From: Bretschneidera sinensis
Lineage: Eukaryota > Streptophyta > Magnoliopsida > Brassicales > Akaniaceae
Direction: 5' to 3'
Assembly: GCA_023935145.1 (NCBI GenBank)
Contig: CM043697.1
Span: 51,349,501-51,413,500 of the forward strand
Length of the DNA stretch: 64,000 nucleotides
The notes below the pieces were generated by a model. It saw nothing but the letters and a program-made list of their open reading frames with translations. It made no database searches and was not told the DNA's origin. A program made the position numbers and the translations under genes. How positions within the stretch are numbered: the stretch's first letter is position 1; every line of letters starts with the position of its first letter. Shown here one piece after another: positions 51,077-61,841 of this stretch.

Positions 51077-51316
51077 TCATAGACCTAAACAACAAAAGCA
51101 AAGGCATCAATATATAAGTTAAAGTGTGAAATACAAACAATAATGAACTTCCCTTCATACAAACATTACAAATGGTTTTAAAGAGGTCACATGCTAAAAT
51201 TGCAATCAAGTAAAACACAAGGTATATTACATGCAAATTTTACAAATAAGCAGAATATTAACAAGTTAAATGCACTAAAATATAGGGATTTTTCAATCCC
51301 CGGCAATGGCACCATT
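51077..51316 (-). other. Gypsy-6 leader and tRNA-Asp-type primer-binding site
   Basis: On the minus strand TGGTGCCATTGCCGGGGATTG (51294-51314) follows the LTR end by two bases. It is the tRNA-Asp-type primer site with a few changes; Gypsy-9 has a closer copy. The remainder is non-coding leader up to the gag ATG. Confidence 0.88.
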
Positions 51317-52080
51317 TGATAAACCATTAATTTAGTCATCAATAAACCCTGCAGATGATTGTAGTAAAGTGATTAGTAGGGTATCATTATTGGCTAGGGA
51401 TTACTGGTACCCCTATACTAAAGAGTCATAAAAAAAATTTGGTTGGTTTAATTAGCAGTTTAGAAACAAATATAAATCTACATCTATTAACATACTACAC
51501 AAAATTAGGGGATTTTCATGATACGATTTTTTTTTAAAGAATTTTACTAAGCAAATTAAAGAATAATTATTTGCAATTGATCATTTTCTCTCACAATTCA
51601 GAAAATTAAATTTATTAAATGAGTAATCAAATTGTTTCAATGTAGACAACGAATTCATGCCTTAATCACGTATCATAATTGAATCAAAGTGCAAGCCTAA
51701 AGAGATCATGCATTTTATAAATTCCTTCTTAGATAATCCCTAAGTTTAGGAAAAGTCCATCAGCTAGTTATTTTGTTTAAGCAATCAAGTTAATATTCAG
51801 TGCATCCTTACAACTAATTAAACAAATCATTAAGATCAAAAATAATTATGATTCAATAACTTGTTCCTTATTCCTATGAAAAAAAAAATATTCATGTATA
51901 AAGAACATGCAATTTCCAAACATTGGTTATTGTTCATAGCGTTTACCACTTTAAATCGTACTCCACATCAATTAGGTGAACGAAAGTGCGATTATGGCTT
52001 CAATGATTTGCAATATCAAAGTTTTCAATATAACAGAACCAAAAATTCAATATATGTAATAAAGATCACGAATTCAATAT
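51317..52080 (-). repeat. Truncated 5' LTR of Gypsy-6
   Basis: This aligns with the first 760 bp of 37210-39077 (plus coordinates). The correspondence is lost at about 52080, in the middle of AATTCAATATATAT, so the upstream two-thirds of the LTR are missing. Confidence 0.88.
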
Positions 52081-52370
52081 ATATATGCAAAGTTTAAAAC
52101 ACTCAGCACTCACTCTCCAATTTGCTTCCACGCCCACAATGTACTTTCTCACATGCACAACTCCCCCTTTCTCTGGGCAGCAGGTGTTTTTTTTTTTTTA
52201 ATAGAAAAAAAAAACCTTTTTTTTCCCTTTTTCTTTTTCTTTTTTCTTTTTTCCACGCTGGACGCATCCATTTTTTTCCATTTTCTTTGTAACTACGCCT
52301 CCACGCATATAGTTTTTTTGGTTTTATTCAAATAATAAAACTTTCACATATATTTTATTTTAATTCCCCT
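52081..52370. other. Orphan stretch between Gypsy-6 and Copia-3
   Basis: Both neighbours are truncated here and the DNA between them matches neither. It includes long T-rich and A-rich runs (52187-52260). No coding content is seen. It may be a relic of another LTR or of host DNA. Confidence 0.5.
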
Positions 52371-52765
52371 CTTAGAATTTGCTAGAATTTATTGTCGACA
52401 CTTTTGAAGGCCTTGTGTCATGTTTCTTATATCATGAATGCTCTAGAGTCAAGCCCTTGAACTCAACAAAAGCGATGACACTTCGCACTCACTAGGTAAG
52501 CTTATCAAGTATGTTTCGTAATTTAACATATCAAAGAAAATCTTTTATAAGCTTATTAAGAACTCACAGTTCTCCTACACTTTATCATTGCGGTTCCAAG
52601 CATCATAATTCTTGGGATGAAAATATAAATCTAGATACTTGCAATCACTACTAATGATGTACTTTATCTCATTGAACTCAAGACTTAGATTTAGTAAGAA
52701 TTGTGTTGAAATTCTATCATTGTTGATCCTATTGTATGGGCTTGAAACTCATCCCTTGTGATGTT

Positions 52766-53160
52766 TTAACCACTTGCAAGTCCCTTCGTTAAAGGATCTG
52801 CTAAGTTTCTTATGGACTTCATGAATTCAATCATAATTACTCCATCAGTAATTAATTGCCTTACAAAGCTATGTATATGTCTAGAATTTCCACTGTAGAC
52901 ATTGCTATAAGCCATTGCTATTGTTACCTCACTGTCACATCGAATTGAAATTGGAGCCATGGGTTTAGGCTACACTTGAGTTTCTTATAATAAATTTTGT
53001 TAAGCACTTAGCCTCTTTACCCCCTACTACCAATGCCACAAATTCATATGCCATGGTAGAATCAGTGATACAGGTTTGTTTTTTGGAAGCCTAAAATACG
53101 ACACCCCCACCAAGAGTGAATATCTAACCATTTGTTGACGATTAATCTTCCTTTAACATA
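52766..53160 (-). pseudogene. Copia-3 RNase H end
   Basis: The minus reading has MAPISIRCDSEVTIAMAYSNVY, then IRNLADPLTKGLA, the RNaseH C-terminal motif also present in Copia-1 (813-1259). The GRSIIHKWLDI-like segment is damaged at 53100-53150. Small deletions relative to Copia-1 occur near 52880 (the HIRLRHRYVRK segment is shortened to HIHSFVRQ). Confidence 0.88.
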
Positions 53161-54090
53161 AATGTATCATTCTAAAACCATTTGATATAACTTATGACAA
53201 AATTCATGGTCTTTATCATATATCTTAAGACCTTATGTACAGATTCCCAATGATCATTTCTAGAATAACTAGTAAATCTAAGTAGCTTCCCTATAGTGAA
53301 AGAAATATCAGGTCTTATACAAGTCATGACATACATTAAACAACCAATTTTTCTAGCATAGTCTAGTTGTGCAATTTTTTACCATTATTCTTAGATAATT
53401 TGATACTATTATTAAATGGTGCAATTACATGTGTGCTTTCTAAGTGATCAAATTTCTTTATAATTTTCTCAATGTAATAAGATTGTGTTAAAGTTAGGCT
53501 ATCATTATCTCTTACGATTTTAATACCTAAAATAACATCTGCGACACCCATATCTTTCATGTCATAATTATTTGACTAAAATTTCTTGGTATTTTAAACT
53601 TGTTCTAAGTCAGTACCAAATATCAACATGTCATTACGTACAGACATATGATAACACATTCACCATTAATGAACCTACTATATATACACTTATCAGATTC
53701 ATTAATTATGAAACCATTTGATAGTATTACTTGATCAAATTTCTCATGCTAGTATTTCGGGGCTTGTTTAAGTCCATATAAAGACTTAACTAACTTGTAT
53801 ACTTTATGCTCATGTCCCTTAACTACTAAACCTTCAAGTTATCTCATATACACTTCTTCCTCTAATTCACCATTCAAGAATTTTGTTTTAACATCCATTT
53901 GATGAATTTGAAGCTTTTATATGAAAGCTAATGCAATAAGCATCCTAATTGTGGCTATACTTACAACCAGTGCAAAGGTTTCAAAATAAAATCCCTTAGC
54001 CACTAATCTTGCTTTTAATTTATCAATTGTACCATCAAACCTTAATTTTCTTTTGAAAATCCACTTGCATCCAATGGGCTTAGAACCCGT
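53161..54090 (-). pseudogene. Copia-3 reverse transcriptase
   Basis: Only the thumb region 53363-53560 is open (MKDMGVADVILGIKIVRDN, then YIEKIIKKFDHLESTHV). The palm with the YVDD motif (about 53610-53680), the KPLRGLKQAP-like region and the fingers (53850-54060) can be traced by comparison with 15098-15583 but are full of stops and small deletions. Confidence 0.82.
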
Positions 54091-54850
54091 GAAAAGTCCA
54101 CCATTTTCTAGGTTTTGTTCCCTATTATGGAGTCCATTTCATCATTTATGGCCTCTTTCGAAAATGCAATATCTTGAGAATTTATAGCCTCTTCATAAGT
54201 TTGTGGATCAAGTCAATATTCAAGAAAATTGGAATAAAATTACTTATTGCATGAGTTCCTAGTTCCTTCTACCAAATACATGTAAAAATCGGGTCCATGC
54301 GTCTTAGGAGTTTTAACTCTTTTGCTCCTTCTAAGTTCCACTTCATTTTCATCAACCTCCTTCCTTGAACTTTGTTCTTGTTCATTACTGTCTGAAACAG
54401 TCTTAAGAAGTGTCTAGAACCTATTTTCATCAAAAATAGAATCCCTAGATTCAATGATGGAATTTATTAAATAATAATTATTTGGCTCCACCACCATGAA
54501 TCTATAAGCTTTACTATGAAGTGCGTATCTGAGAAAAATATAATCTATTCCTCTTTAACCTATGTTCTTCCTTTTAGGTTCAGGAACTCTAACTACAGCT
54601 CTACAACGCCACACATTATGGTAGTTTAGATTAGGCTTCCTATTCTTCTGTAACTCATAAGGTATTACTTTGTTTCTTTTTATAGGGACTCTATTTATAA
54701 AGTGACAAGCTGTTAAAAGTATTTTGGCCCGAAACCAATGTCCTAGACTAGAGTTGAAAGCATGACATTAACCATCTCTTTTATAGTTCTATTTTTCCTC
54801 TCTGCTACACCATTTTGTTGTGGTGTATAAGGGACAATGATCTCATGAAT
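54091..54850 (-). pseudogene. Copia-3 integrase C-terminal region
   Basis: The segment 54269-54454 carries the linker with RRLMKMKWNLEGAKELKLLRR and the downstream RDSIFDENR-like motif in a parallel frame, equivalent to 15780-16020 in Copia-1. Beyond it, up to 54850, the second catalytic part of the core is present as short frameshifted fragments (for example TIVPYTPQQNGVAERKNR-like sequence about 54790-54835). Confidence 0.75.
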
Positions 54851-54853
54851 TAT

Positions 54854-55168
54854 TCAATGAGTCTCAAAATAAGTAGGATCATAATACTCACATCCCCTAT
54901 CAGTTCTAAGACATTTAATCCTATTGTCACAATGAAGTTCTACTTCGTTCTTAAAAACATATATATATATATATATACATACATATATATATATATACAT
55001 ACATATATATATACTACGCATTTCTTCATCTTTAGAATATAACAAATAAACATAACAATATCTTGTACAATCATTTATAAAAGTTTCAAAATATTGCTTT
55101 CCTCCTAAAGAAGGTATAGCATGAATATCACATAAGTCACTATGAATTAAATCCATAATTTTTGAATT
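54854..55168 (-). pseudogene. Copia-3 integrase core with in-frame microsatellite
   Basis: The minus frame starts MDLIHSDLCDIHAIPSLGG, has TFINDCTRYCYVYLLYSKDEEM, then about 20 residues of Ile/Tyr/Val/Cys encoded by a TA/CATA microsatellite (54957-55014), and resumes as FKNEVELHCDNRIKCLRTDRGCEY with the second catalytic Asp. In Copia-1 the same place has SFSFIKNEVEL without the repeat. The frame remains open through it, but FIDD has become FIND and flanking parts are broken. Confidence 0.88.
54957..55014. repeat. (TA)n/(CATA)n microsatellite inside Copia-3 integrase
   Basis: A 58-bp stretch of TA runs separated by CATACATA. It is absent from the corresponding place in Copia-1 (near 16475). 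Confidence 0.95.
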
Positions 55169-55850
55169 TCATTGAACACTTGAAAAAGGTTTTCTAGTAA
55201 TTTTAGTAAGCATAAATGTTCTACAATTTTCCATGGTTATATCAAATTTTGGAAGTAAATCTAACTTTATCATATCATTTAATTGTTTAGCATTTAAATG
55301 TCCTAAACAATTATTCCAAAGTAAAGCAAAACATTCAACAATATAAGAAAAAATCATACTAATATTATTAATATTGAGTTTAAACATCCCCTCATACATA
55401 TATCCCTTCCCAACAAAAATACCTCTCTTAGAGAGTACAAACTTATCAGCCTCAAATACAAGCTTGAACCCATTTTTTTCAAGAGGCTACCAGAAACTAA
55501 ATTCTTCCTAATTTTAGGAACATGGTACACATCAGTGAGGGTTAGGATCTTTACAGAAGTGAACTCTAGCTACACTTGTCCCTTTCCCATCATTGGTACA
55601 GTGGCTGAATTTCCCATGTACAGAAAAGTACCATCAGTCATTGCTTCATAGTTCTTAAAGAACTTATTTTCCTTGCAAACATGTCTCATTCCACCAGAAT
55701 CAATCCACCAAGCTTCATTGTCCTTAAGGACATTTGCATCAGAAATCACAACCACGAATTCCTGTGGAGTTTTTCCTTTTTTTTTTTGAGCAAACGACAA
55801 TCTCTCTTGAAATGCCCCAATTTCCCACAATTGAAGCAAAAAATTTTAAT
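55169..55850 (-). pseudogene. Copia-3 protease and gag-pre-integrase region
   Basis: The segment 55169-55399 has [15 protein letters not shown] then LLWNNCLGHLNAKQLNDMIKLDLLP and CRTFMLTKITRKPFSSV, a degraded HHCC domain in which the first His is Asn. The segment 55570-55839 holds the active site [14 protein letters not shown] with the catalytic Asp, and YMGNSATV. A further damaged stretch 55400-55570 connects the two. It is equivalent to 16690-17225 in Copia-1. Confidence 0.85.
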
Positions 55851-56205
55851 AATATAACATTTACTTGTTGCATCCTCCTTCATGTACCTTACCTACAGTG
55901 TGTCCCAAAACTCCTTTACCGTCTTGATATTGTGGTAGGCATCAAAAAGATCGTTGGACATGACATTCAGGATATGACCTTTACAAATGTCATCATCCTG
56001 ATCCCATTTCTGTCTATCTCTTGTCTGAGAAATCGGTTCATCTTCTGCAGGTTCGGTCCTTGGAGAATTGATAACATAATATACCCAAAGTGATGTTAGG
56101 AAGATGAACATCTTCTTCTGCCAACGATAAAAATTTCATTTGATGAATTGCTCCAACTTGTTAAAGTCCAATGCCATATCTCTCAACGAACTCAAGGAAG
56201 TCATT
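55851..56205 (-). pseudogene. Copia-3 gag fragment
   Basis: The segment 55893-56111 reads FIFLTSLWVYYVINSPRTEPAEDEPISQTRDRQKWDQDDDICKGHILNVMSNDLFDAYHNI, the N-terminal part of gag, preceded in another frame by the start ATG near 56203 (MTSLSSLRDMALDFNKLE-like). The C-terminal half of gag is missing: sequence jumps from the zinc-knuckle area to the N-terminal domain at about 55845, a loss of about 385 bp compared with 17300-17675 in Copia-1. Confidence 0.85.
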
Positions 56206-56894
56206 CTGATAAACAAGTAATTAAACCTTAAGATTTCTTAATTCAGGTGGGAAAATATTGCTGAAAAAGAGGGATGTTTATCAAAATAAGTGAGAGAGAG
56301 AAAGGATTCAATGTGTGACCAGGTCACTTTTCGTAAGGTTTAATTCACCCCTCATAGTGCAAGAGTTTATGGATGTATATTACTTAAGTTTGGAAATTTG
56401 CAAGATTTAAGGACAGAAGTAAATCAATATTTTGAAAAGAGAAGAAGAAGAAGAAAGAAAAACCAGAAAATCTGATTGTAATCTGTATTATATTAATTAA
56501 GATAGTTAAACACACTTATATAGTGTTGAAATGAGTGTGTTTTTCCATTAAAGACATCTTGTTTTAGTTTAAAACTAAATTAAATTGAATACCAAGTGTT
56601 CCTTCACAAATGACACTTCTTTTTAAATTCAACTGACATAAAACGTTCAGAAAATTCGAAATTTTTGAACATCCAGTCGAATAGACCATGTTTTCAGTTG
56701 ACTTAAGAAGTGAGGGAGAGTTTAAAGAATTTTCTTTCTTTCATTCAGTCGACTGAATGCTTCATATAATCGACTGTATGAAACTTACAGTTGACTGTAT
56801 CAACTCTCAAAAGCCAAAATTTGTTTTCATTTTTCTTTTCTTTTATAAAATATTTCAAACTTAAAAACAAAGTTTATTTTGAAAATCATCAACA
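56206..56894 (-). repeat. Copia-3 leader and 5' LTR
   Basis: The right end TCAACA (56894) matches the Copia-1 3' LTR end at 240. The shared U3 part is about 56650-56894. A TATA box (CTATATAAG on the minus strand) is at 56515-56523. The LTR/leader border is not clear; it lies between about 56210 and 56400, and no convincing primer-binding site could be read. A short GA run near 56293 matches the longer one in Copia-1. Confidence 0.72.
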
Positions 56895-57141
56895 TAAGTT
56901 AAGTGTATAGAAGATAGAAATCATGATGTTGCAATAAACTAGATTTATTGCAACATAATTCTATACACTACGAAAAACTATAATTTTTTCAGCAAAATAA
57001 TTTTTGTGGCTAATTGTAATATCTCTTATAGTGAGTAAAGGAGGGGTTGCTCACTTACCCTTCTTGGGAGTTTGAGAGAGTAAATTAGGGAAAACAAGCT
57101 CTCTTTCTATGAAACTTTGTAAACACCTCAATTAGGGGTGT
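56895..57141. other. Short interval with palindrome and Gypsy-8 polypurine tract
   Basis: The left part carries an imperfect palindrome at 56902-56969: outer arms AGTGTATAGAA/TTCTATACACT and inner 12-bp arms at 56927-56938/56944-56955. From 56966 the sequence CACTACGAAAAA resembles CACTA-type transposon tips. The right end, CAATTAGGGGTGT (57129-57141), is purine-rich before the Gypsy-8 LTR and could be its polypurine tract. Confidence 0.45.
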
Positions 57142-58704
57142 TGATGAGTACTTGAAAATACACTAATACTTAGTTATTTATCGGTATTATTTATGGGCAA
57201 TTAGGTTTAAATCTTATATTTTTACTTAATTGTCTTTAAAATGTGTTTTTCAGAATCACAAGTATTTTTGGTGTATTTTCAGGTCACATGTGCTTAAAAA
57301 TAATATTTGGATGAAAAAATAATATTGACAAGAAGATCCACAACGGTTGGGATCAAATATTTCGAAAATCGGAGTCAGAATAAGAGCAATGACGTTGTTT
57401 TATCAATGGAAAATAGCTGAATTCAAAGAAGGACGCGCGCCGCAGCATGGGTTTTACATGCTGCAAGCGGCCATCTGTCTCTAGAGTTTGGTTGGGGATG
57501 TCTACTAACACGGGCCGCGGCCCGCATAGCTGGAAAGGGCAATAATAAAAAATAAAAAAAACTCTAATGAATATTGTGAGCCTATATATATATAACAGTT
57601 TTACATGTGCTGCACTTTTTCCTATTTTGTGTCATATTTCCTTTTAGTTACTTTCCTATTTCAAGTTTTCCTAGTAGTAGAAGTATTTCCCATTTCAATA
57701 TCTTTCCTTTTCCTAGGCTGCACTTTTCCCTATTTTGTGTTATATTTCCTTTTAGTTACTTTCCTATTTCATGTTCTTCTAGTAGTATAAGTATTTCCCA
57801 TTTCAATGTCTTTCTTTTTCCTAGAAGCAGTAGTATTATTGTACTTTCCTTTTCTTTTCTAGGAGTTTGCCAATATAAGGCCGGCTGCCCTTGCCTTGTA
57901 AAAAACAACAGATTTCTCCTAGACAAAAAGAAGAGAGAAGAGAAAATTGGGAAGAACATAACTGCTATTAGTGATCAATGATATTCATCTGCATAGAAGA
58001 CTCTTCAAGATTATTGTTGTTCGTTTTCATTTTCATTCTTCCCATCTTTCATGTCTTTGAATATTTATTTTGTTTTTAATTTTAGGATTATGTCTAGCTA
58101 ATTTTATTTTTGGTTAAGGGTCATTTCAAAGCCCTAGACATGATTTTGTGATTGAATATTAAGATATTATTATCCATATTTCTAATAAAATTGTTTATGT
58201 TCTTCCATAAGAATTGTTTATGATTATTATTTTATTTTATTTTGGGTGGCCAACCAAATGAAATAGGGTATTTATCTATTGCTAAGTGAGGAATATTGAT
58301 CCGTAACTGCCTTGAATTTCTAATCAATGGTAACAGTTAGTAATCACTGATGATGGGATATTTTCGTGTGATTATTATATGGAACATAACTCAAAATAAA
58401 TGACCTGAGCTTTTGTGTTCATTTCTTGGACCAACCTATCTTTCTTAACCTAATGCTTTTATTAAATTAAATTTAAAGAGCTTATTCTAGGTTATTTAAT
58501 AGATAAAGATTAAGTAAATAGCTTGTTTTACTTAACGACAAACTAAGGAAAGATTGGGGTATTGGTAATTTTATTAGGAATTTGGGGATAACTCTGATAT
58601 TGACTCATCATTTCATATCTAGTGGTGGAGAATGATCCTTTTACTGGTTTTTTCATTATTGTTACAAAGTTTATTCAATTTTGAATCATATTATAGTTTT
58701 CTTT
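57142..58704 (+). repeat. Gypsy-8: LTR of an Athila/Tat-like element, interrupted by Gypsy-9
   Basis: It begins TGATGAGTACTTG, preceded by a purine-rich tract. It has no coding content. At 58705 Gypsy-9 interrupts it; the continuation is outside the window. It contains a GC-rich block (57426-57530) with the 12-bp palindrome GGGCCGCGGCCC at 57512-57523 and a tandem duplication at 57611-57835. Confidence 0.7.
57611..57835. repeat. Two tandem copies of a 108-bp pyrimidine-rich unit
   Basis: TGCACTTTTTCCTATTTTGTGT starts at 57611 and a near-identical copy at 57719. The 108-bp period is a multiple of three, which explains the hydrophobic open frames here. Confidence 0.85.
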
Positions 58705-60543
58705 TGATAGGAACACTTTATGTGACATTTTTCATGTCTTTCCTATCCTATTTGGCTTTGTAATTCTCTTAAATTTGTTATTTTGAGCTTAGTTTCTATT
58801 CTTAGTGTTTAGAGAGCTTGTGAATGTGGGAATGGTAAAAGAAGGTGCAAAAATGAGTTTTCCTAGTTACTTTAGGAAATCTAAGTGGATCAAGAAAATA
58901 GTCTTATCATTCTAAGAAACTTTCCTAATTCGGAAACTTGCCTTTTTTATGTCTTTCCTTTTCTAATTATGGAAACTTTCCTTATTTATTATTTTCTAAT
59001 TTCTTTGTAGGGAATTTCCACGTTGGAATTATTTGGATGATGTGTTAAAACACGAGAGAATATTGGAGTCCACTAGGGATCCTATGTGGGCCATTTGTGT
59101 AGAAGAACCCTAATGCATGCATTTGTACTTGATTGCATGTATCTGGACATTTTTAGAGGCTTGAGGAGTTTTTGGTTCAACTTGGGTAGAGATCTTTGCG
59201 CATAAGGAACGAAAATCAAGCCAAGAATTCGGCCACCTCAATTGTGCTTGAAATTTAAAAATTGAAACCCTAGTTTCTTTCTTACATATAGCACAACCGA
59301 AAAACCCTAGTTTTCCTTCTAATTAAGCCCAGCCGAAAACCCTAGTTTTCCTTCTAATTGAGCCCAGTCGAAAGCCCTAGTTTTCCTTCTATAAGAACAC
59401 AGCTGAAAACCCTTTTGGGGGGATCTTTTTCTCCAACCGGCGGCTGAGCTTTCTACTCCAAATTCAAGAAGCAAAAGACTGAAACATTCCACCATTCCAT
59501 CTCCAATTGTGAGCACATCAAGATTTCTCCAAATTGTGTTCTCTTTCATCCATCATCATAGCCGTGAGGATCATCACCATCAACATCTCAAGCCTCCTTT
59601 AGTGTATTAAAAAAGTGTAACCCTTATGACTATTCTTTTTAATTGTTTCAAACCTGGTTGTTATTGGATTAAGGAATACTGAGTTGGATTCTTATGTTGG
59701 AGATTATTGTTAATTCAATGAGTTGGTTAATTTTCAGATTAATTTTTTTTTATGTTTTCGAATTGTTCATGATATGTAGATATATGAATTCATGATCTTT
59801 ATTGCATATGTTGAATTTTTGGTTCTGTTATATTGAAAACTTTGATATTGCAAATCATTGAAGCCATAACGCACTTCCTTTCACCTAATTGATCTAGAGT
59901 ACGATGTAAATTGGTAAAAGCTATGAATAATAGCCAATGTTTTGGAAATTGTATGTTCTTTATCCGTGGATTTTTTTTCATAGGAATAAGGAACATGTTA
60001 TTGAATCATAATTCCTTTTGATCTTAATGATTTGTTTAAGTAATTGTAAGGATGCGCTGAGTATTAACTTGATTGCTTAAACAAAATAACTAGCTGATGG
60101 ACTTTTCCTAAGCTTAGGGATTATCTAAGAAGGAATTTATAAAATGTATGATCTTTTTAGGCTTGCACTTTGATTCAATTCTTATATGTGATTAAGGTAT
60201 AAATTTGTTGTCTACATTGAAATAATTTGATTAGTCATTTAATAAATTTGATTTTCTGAATTGTGAGAGAAAATGATCAATTATAAATAATTTTTCTTTA
60301 ATTTCCTTAATAAAATTCGTAAAAAAAAAAATCAGATCATGAAAACCTCCTAATTTTGTGTAATATATTAATAGATGTAGATTTATATTTGTTTATAAAC
60401 TGCTAATTAAACCAACCAAATATTTTTTTTATGACTCTTTAGTATACGAGTACCCACAATCCCCGGCCAATAACGATATTCTACTAATCACTTTACTACA
60501 ATCTTCTGCAGGGTTTGTTGATGACTAAATTAATGGTCTATCA
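58705..60543 (+). repeat. 5' LTR of Gypsy-9
   Basis: The LTR is 1839 bp, TGATAGGAACAC to GGTCTATCA, the same family as 37210-39077. Telobox-like AAACCCTA occurs at 59265, 59302 and 59337. Near its end, CAATCCCCGGC (60457-60467) is the exact complement of the end of the primer-binding site (60556-60566). Confidence 0.93.
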
Positions 60544-60545
60544 AA

Positions 60546-60566
60546 TGGCACCGTTGCCGGGGATTG
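60546..60566 (+). other. Gypsy-9 tRNA-Asp-type primer-binding site
   Basis: It reads TGGCACCGTTGCCGGGGATT plus a final G, two bases after the LTR. Its first 17 bases match the complement of the plant tRNA-Asp 3' end with one mismatch (A for G at position 5). Confidence 0.9.
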
Positions 60567-60783
60567 CAAAATCCCTATATTTTAGTGTCATTTAACTTGT
60601 TAATATTTTTCTTACTTGTAAAGTTTGCATGTAATATACCTTGTGTTTTACTTGATTGCAATTTAGCATGTGACTTCCTTAAAACCATTTGTAACGATTG
60701 TATAAAGGGAAGCTCATTATTATTTGTATTTCAAACTTAAACTTATATATTGATGCCTTTACTTTTGTTGTTTAGGTCCATGA

Positions 60784-61841
60784 ATGTCAGCGGTCAGTAG
60801 AAAGACTCAGGAACTTTCAAAACGCATGGCTTTGCTAAAAAAAGTTACACTTTCTATAAATTAACCCCCACCTCACCAAGTAGGGAGGGTAGAGTTGGAG
60901 GAGTCAGATAACTCTTCACATCACTTGTCAGACGAAGAAGAAGACATACCTGACTTAGAAGACGCAAGTAAGGAAGACGAATTACCAATGGCTGAAACTA
61001 TTAGGCAAATGTCTTCTTCAACTAATGGGGGAGCTGCACCAACTTGTATTACTTATCCAGAACTAGTAGTTGGCAAGGTAGCTGAGTTCGAGCTGAGGAG
61101 TGGATTATTGCACCATTTTCCCAAATTCCATGGGCTCACTAACGAAGATCCTCACAAACATCTCAAGGAGTTTCAGTTTGTGTGTTCAAGTATGTGCCCA
61201 TAGAATGCGGATCTCAACATTCTGAAGCTGAAGTCATTCCATTTTTCACTTGAAGATAGGGTAAAGACTTGGTTGTTTGATCTACCCTCATGTTATATCA
61301 ACATATTGGAGAAGCTGATGATCGAGTTTCTGACTAAGTACTTCCCTACCTCAAGGATTACTTTCTTGAGGAAGCAGATAACTGGAATTGAGCATAGGAA
61401 GGATGAGGCGTTTTATGCCTACTATGAGAGATTCAAAAGCTTAGTTGCATCATGTCCTTCACATTGGATGAAGGAAGGGAATCTCCTCACTTACTTTTAT
61501 GAGGGACTTCTCCCTCTTGAACATCAATTGTTAGATGCTGCTACTGGAGGTTCTTTCTTGGATAAGACACATGAACTTGCTAAGGAATTGCTCGCCCAAC
61601 GTGCTCTTAATTATCAACAATACGAGGGAGTGTTAAACTCCACTCATGGGGTGAATGAGGTATCTTCTAACTCTGCTCTAGAGGAAAAAGTTAATAAAAT
61701 GTCTACTCTTCTGTCTCAGGTACTGAATGTTAATGGAGCACAAGTATAGCAAGTTACTCGAGTTTGTGGTGTGTGTTGTACCCAAGGGCATCCAACTGAC
61801 CAATGTCCCCAACTGATCAACAATGGAGGATGGGAGTCTCT
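60784..61841 (+). pseudogene. Gypsy-9 gag
   Basis: The ATG at 60784 opens MSAVSRKTQELSKRMALLKK, the same start as Gypsy-6. Three stops interrupt: TAA about 60862, TAG at 61201 and TAG at 61747, each a CAA or CAG codon in the sister copy or expected there. Open pieces hold the acidic SDEEEDIPDLEDASKE, KFHGLTNEDPHKHLKEF, TWLFDLPSCYINILEKL, TKYFPTSRITFLRKQI and YFYEGLLPLEHQLLDAATGG. Past the last stop a zinc knuckle CGVCCTQGHPTDQC can be read (61765-61806). The element is cut at 61842 by Gypsy-10. Confidence 0.92.

Larger units (their letters stand above)
37210..52080 (-). mobile_element. Gypsy-6: Athila-like element carrying Gypsy-7
   Basis: This minus-strand element has a full 3' LTR (37210-39077) and a 5' LTR that is truncated (51317-52080). 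The primer-binding site at 51294-51314 is of the tRNA-Asp type, and the polypurine tract with stem-loop is at 39078-39117. Gag is at 43652-45440 and 50889-51076, a protease-RT-RNaseH frame at 42224-43630 and integrase at 40761-42043. The motif FMDDFSVF and the linker style place it in Athila. No env-like frame is visible in the 3' region. Gypsy-7 interrupts gag. It is the same family as Gypsy-9. Confidence 0.93.
52371..56894 (-). mobile_element. Copia-3: decayed copia element of the Copia-1 family
   Basis: The element is minus strand, with the same sequence from RNaseH to gag as Copia-1 but without Gypsy-1. The 3' end is truncated at about 52371 (the 3' LTR and polypurine region are missing), while the 5' LTR is present at the right, ending at 56894. 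The coding region is more decayed than in Copia-1 and carries an AT microsatellite in integrase and a deletion in gag. Confidence 0.9.
58705..61841 (+). mobile_element. Gypsy-9: Athila-like element of the Gypsy-6 family, 5' part
   Basis: The element is plus strand: 5' LTR (58705-60543), tRNA-Asp-type primer site (60546-60566), leader and gag (60784-61841), where Gypsy-10 interrupts it. The left flank is TCTTT. It is head to head with Gypsy-6. Confidence 0.93.

Noticed and set aside
57605..57981. Hydrophobic frames resembling a membrane protein
   Set aside because: They are produced by two copies of a 108-bp pyrimidine-rich LTR segment; Phe/Ser/Ile-rich translation of T-rich DNA is expected by chance.
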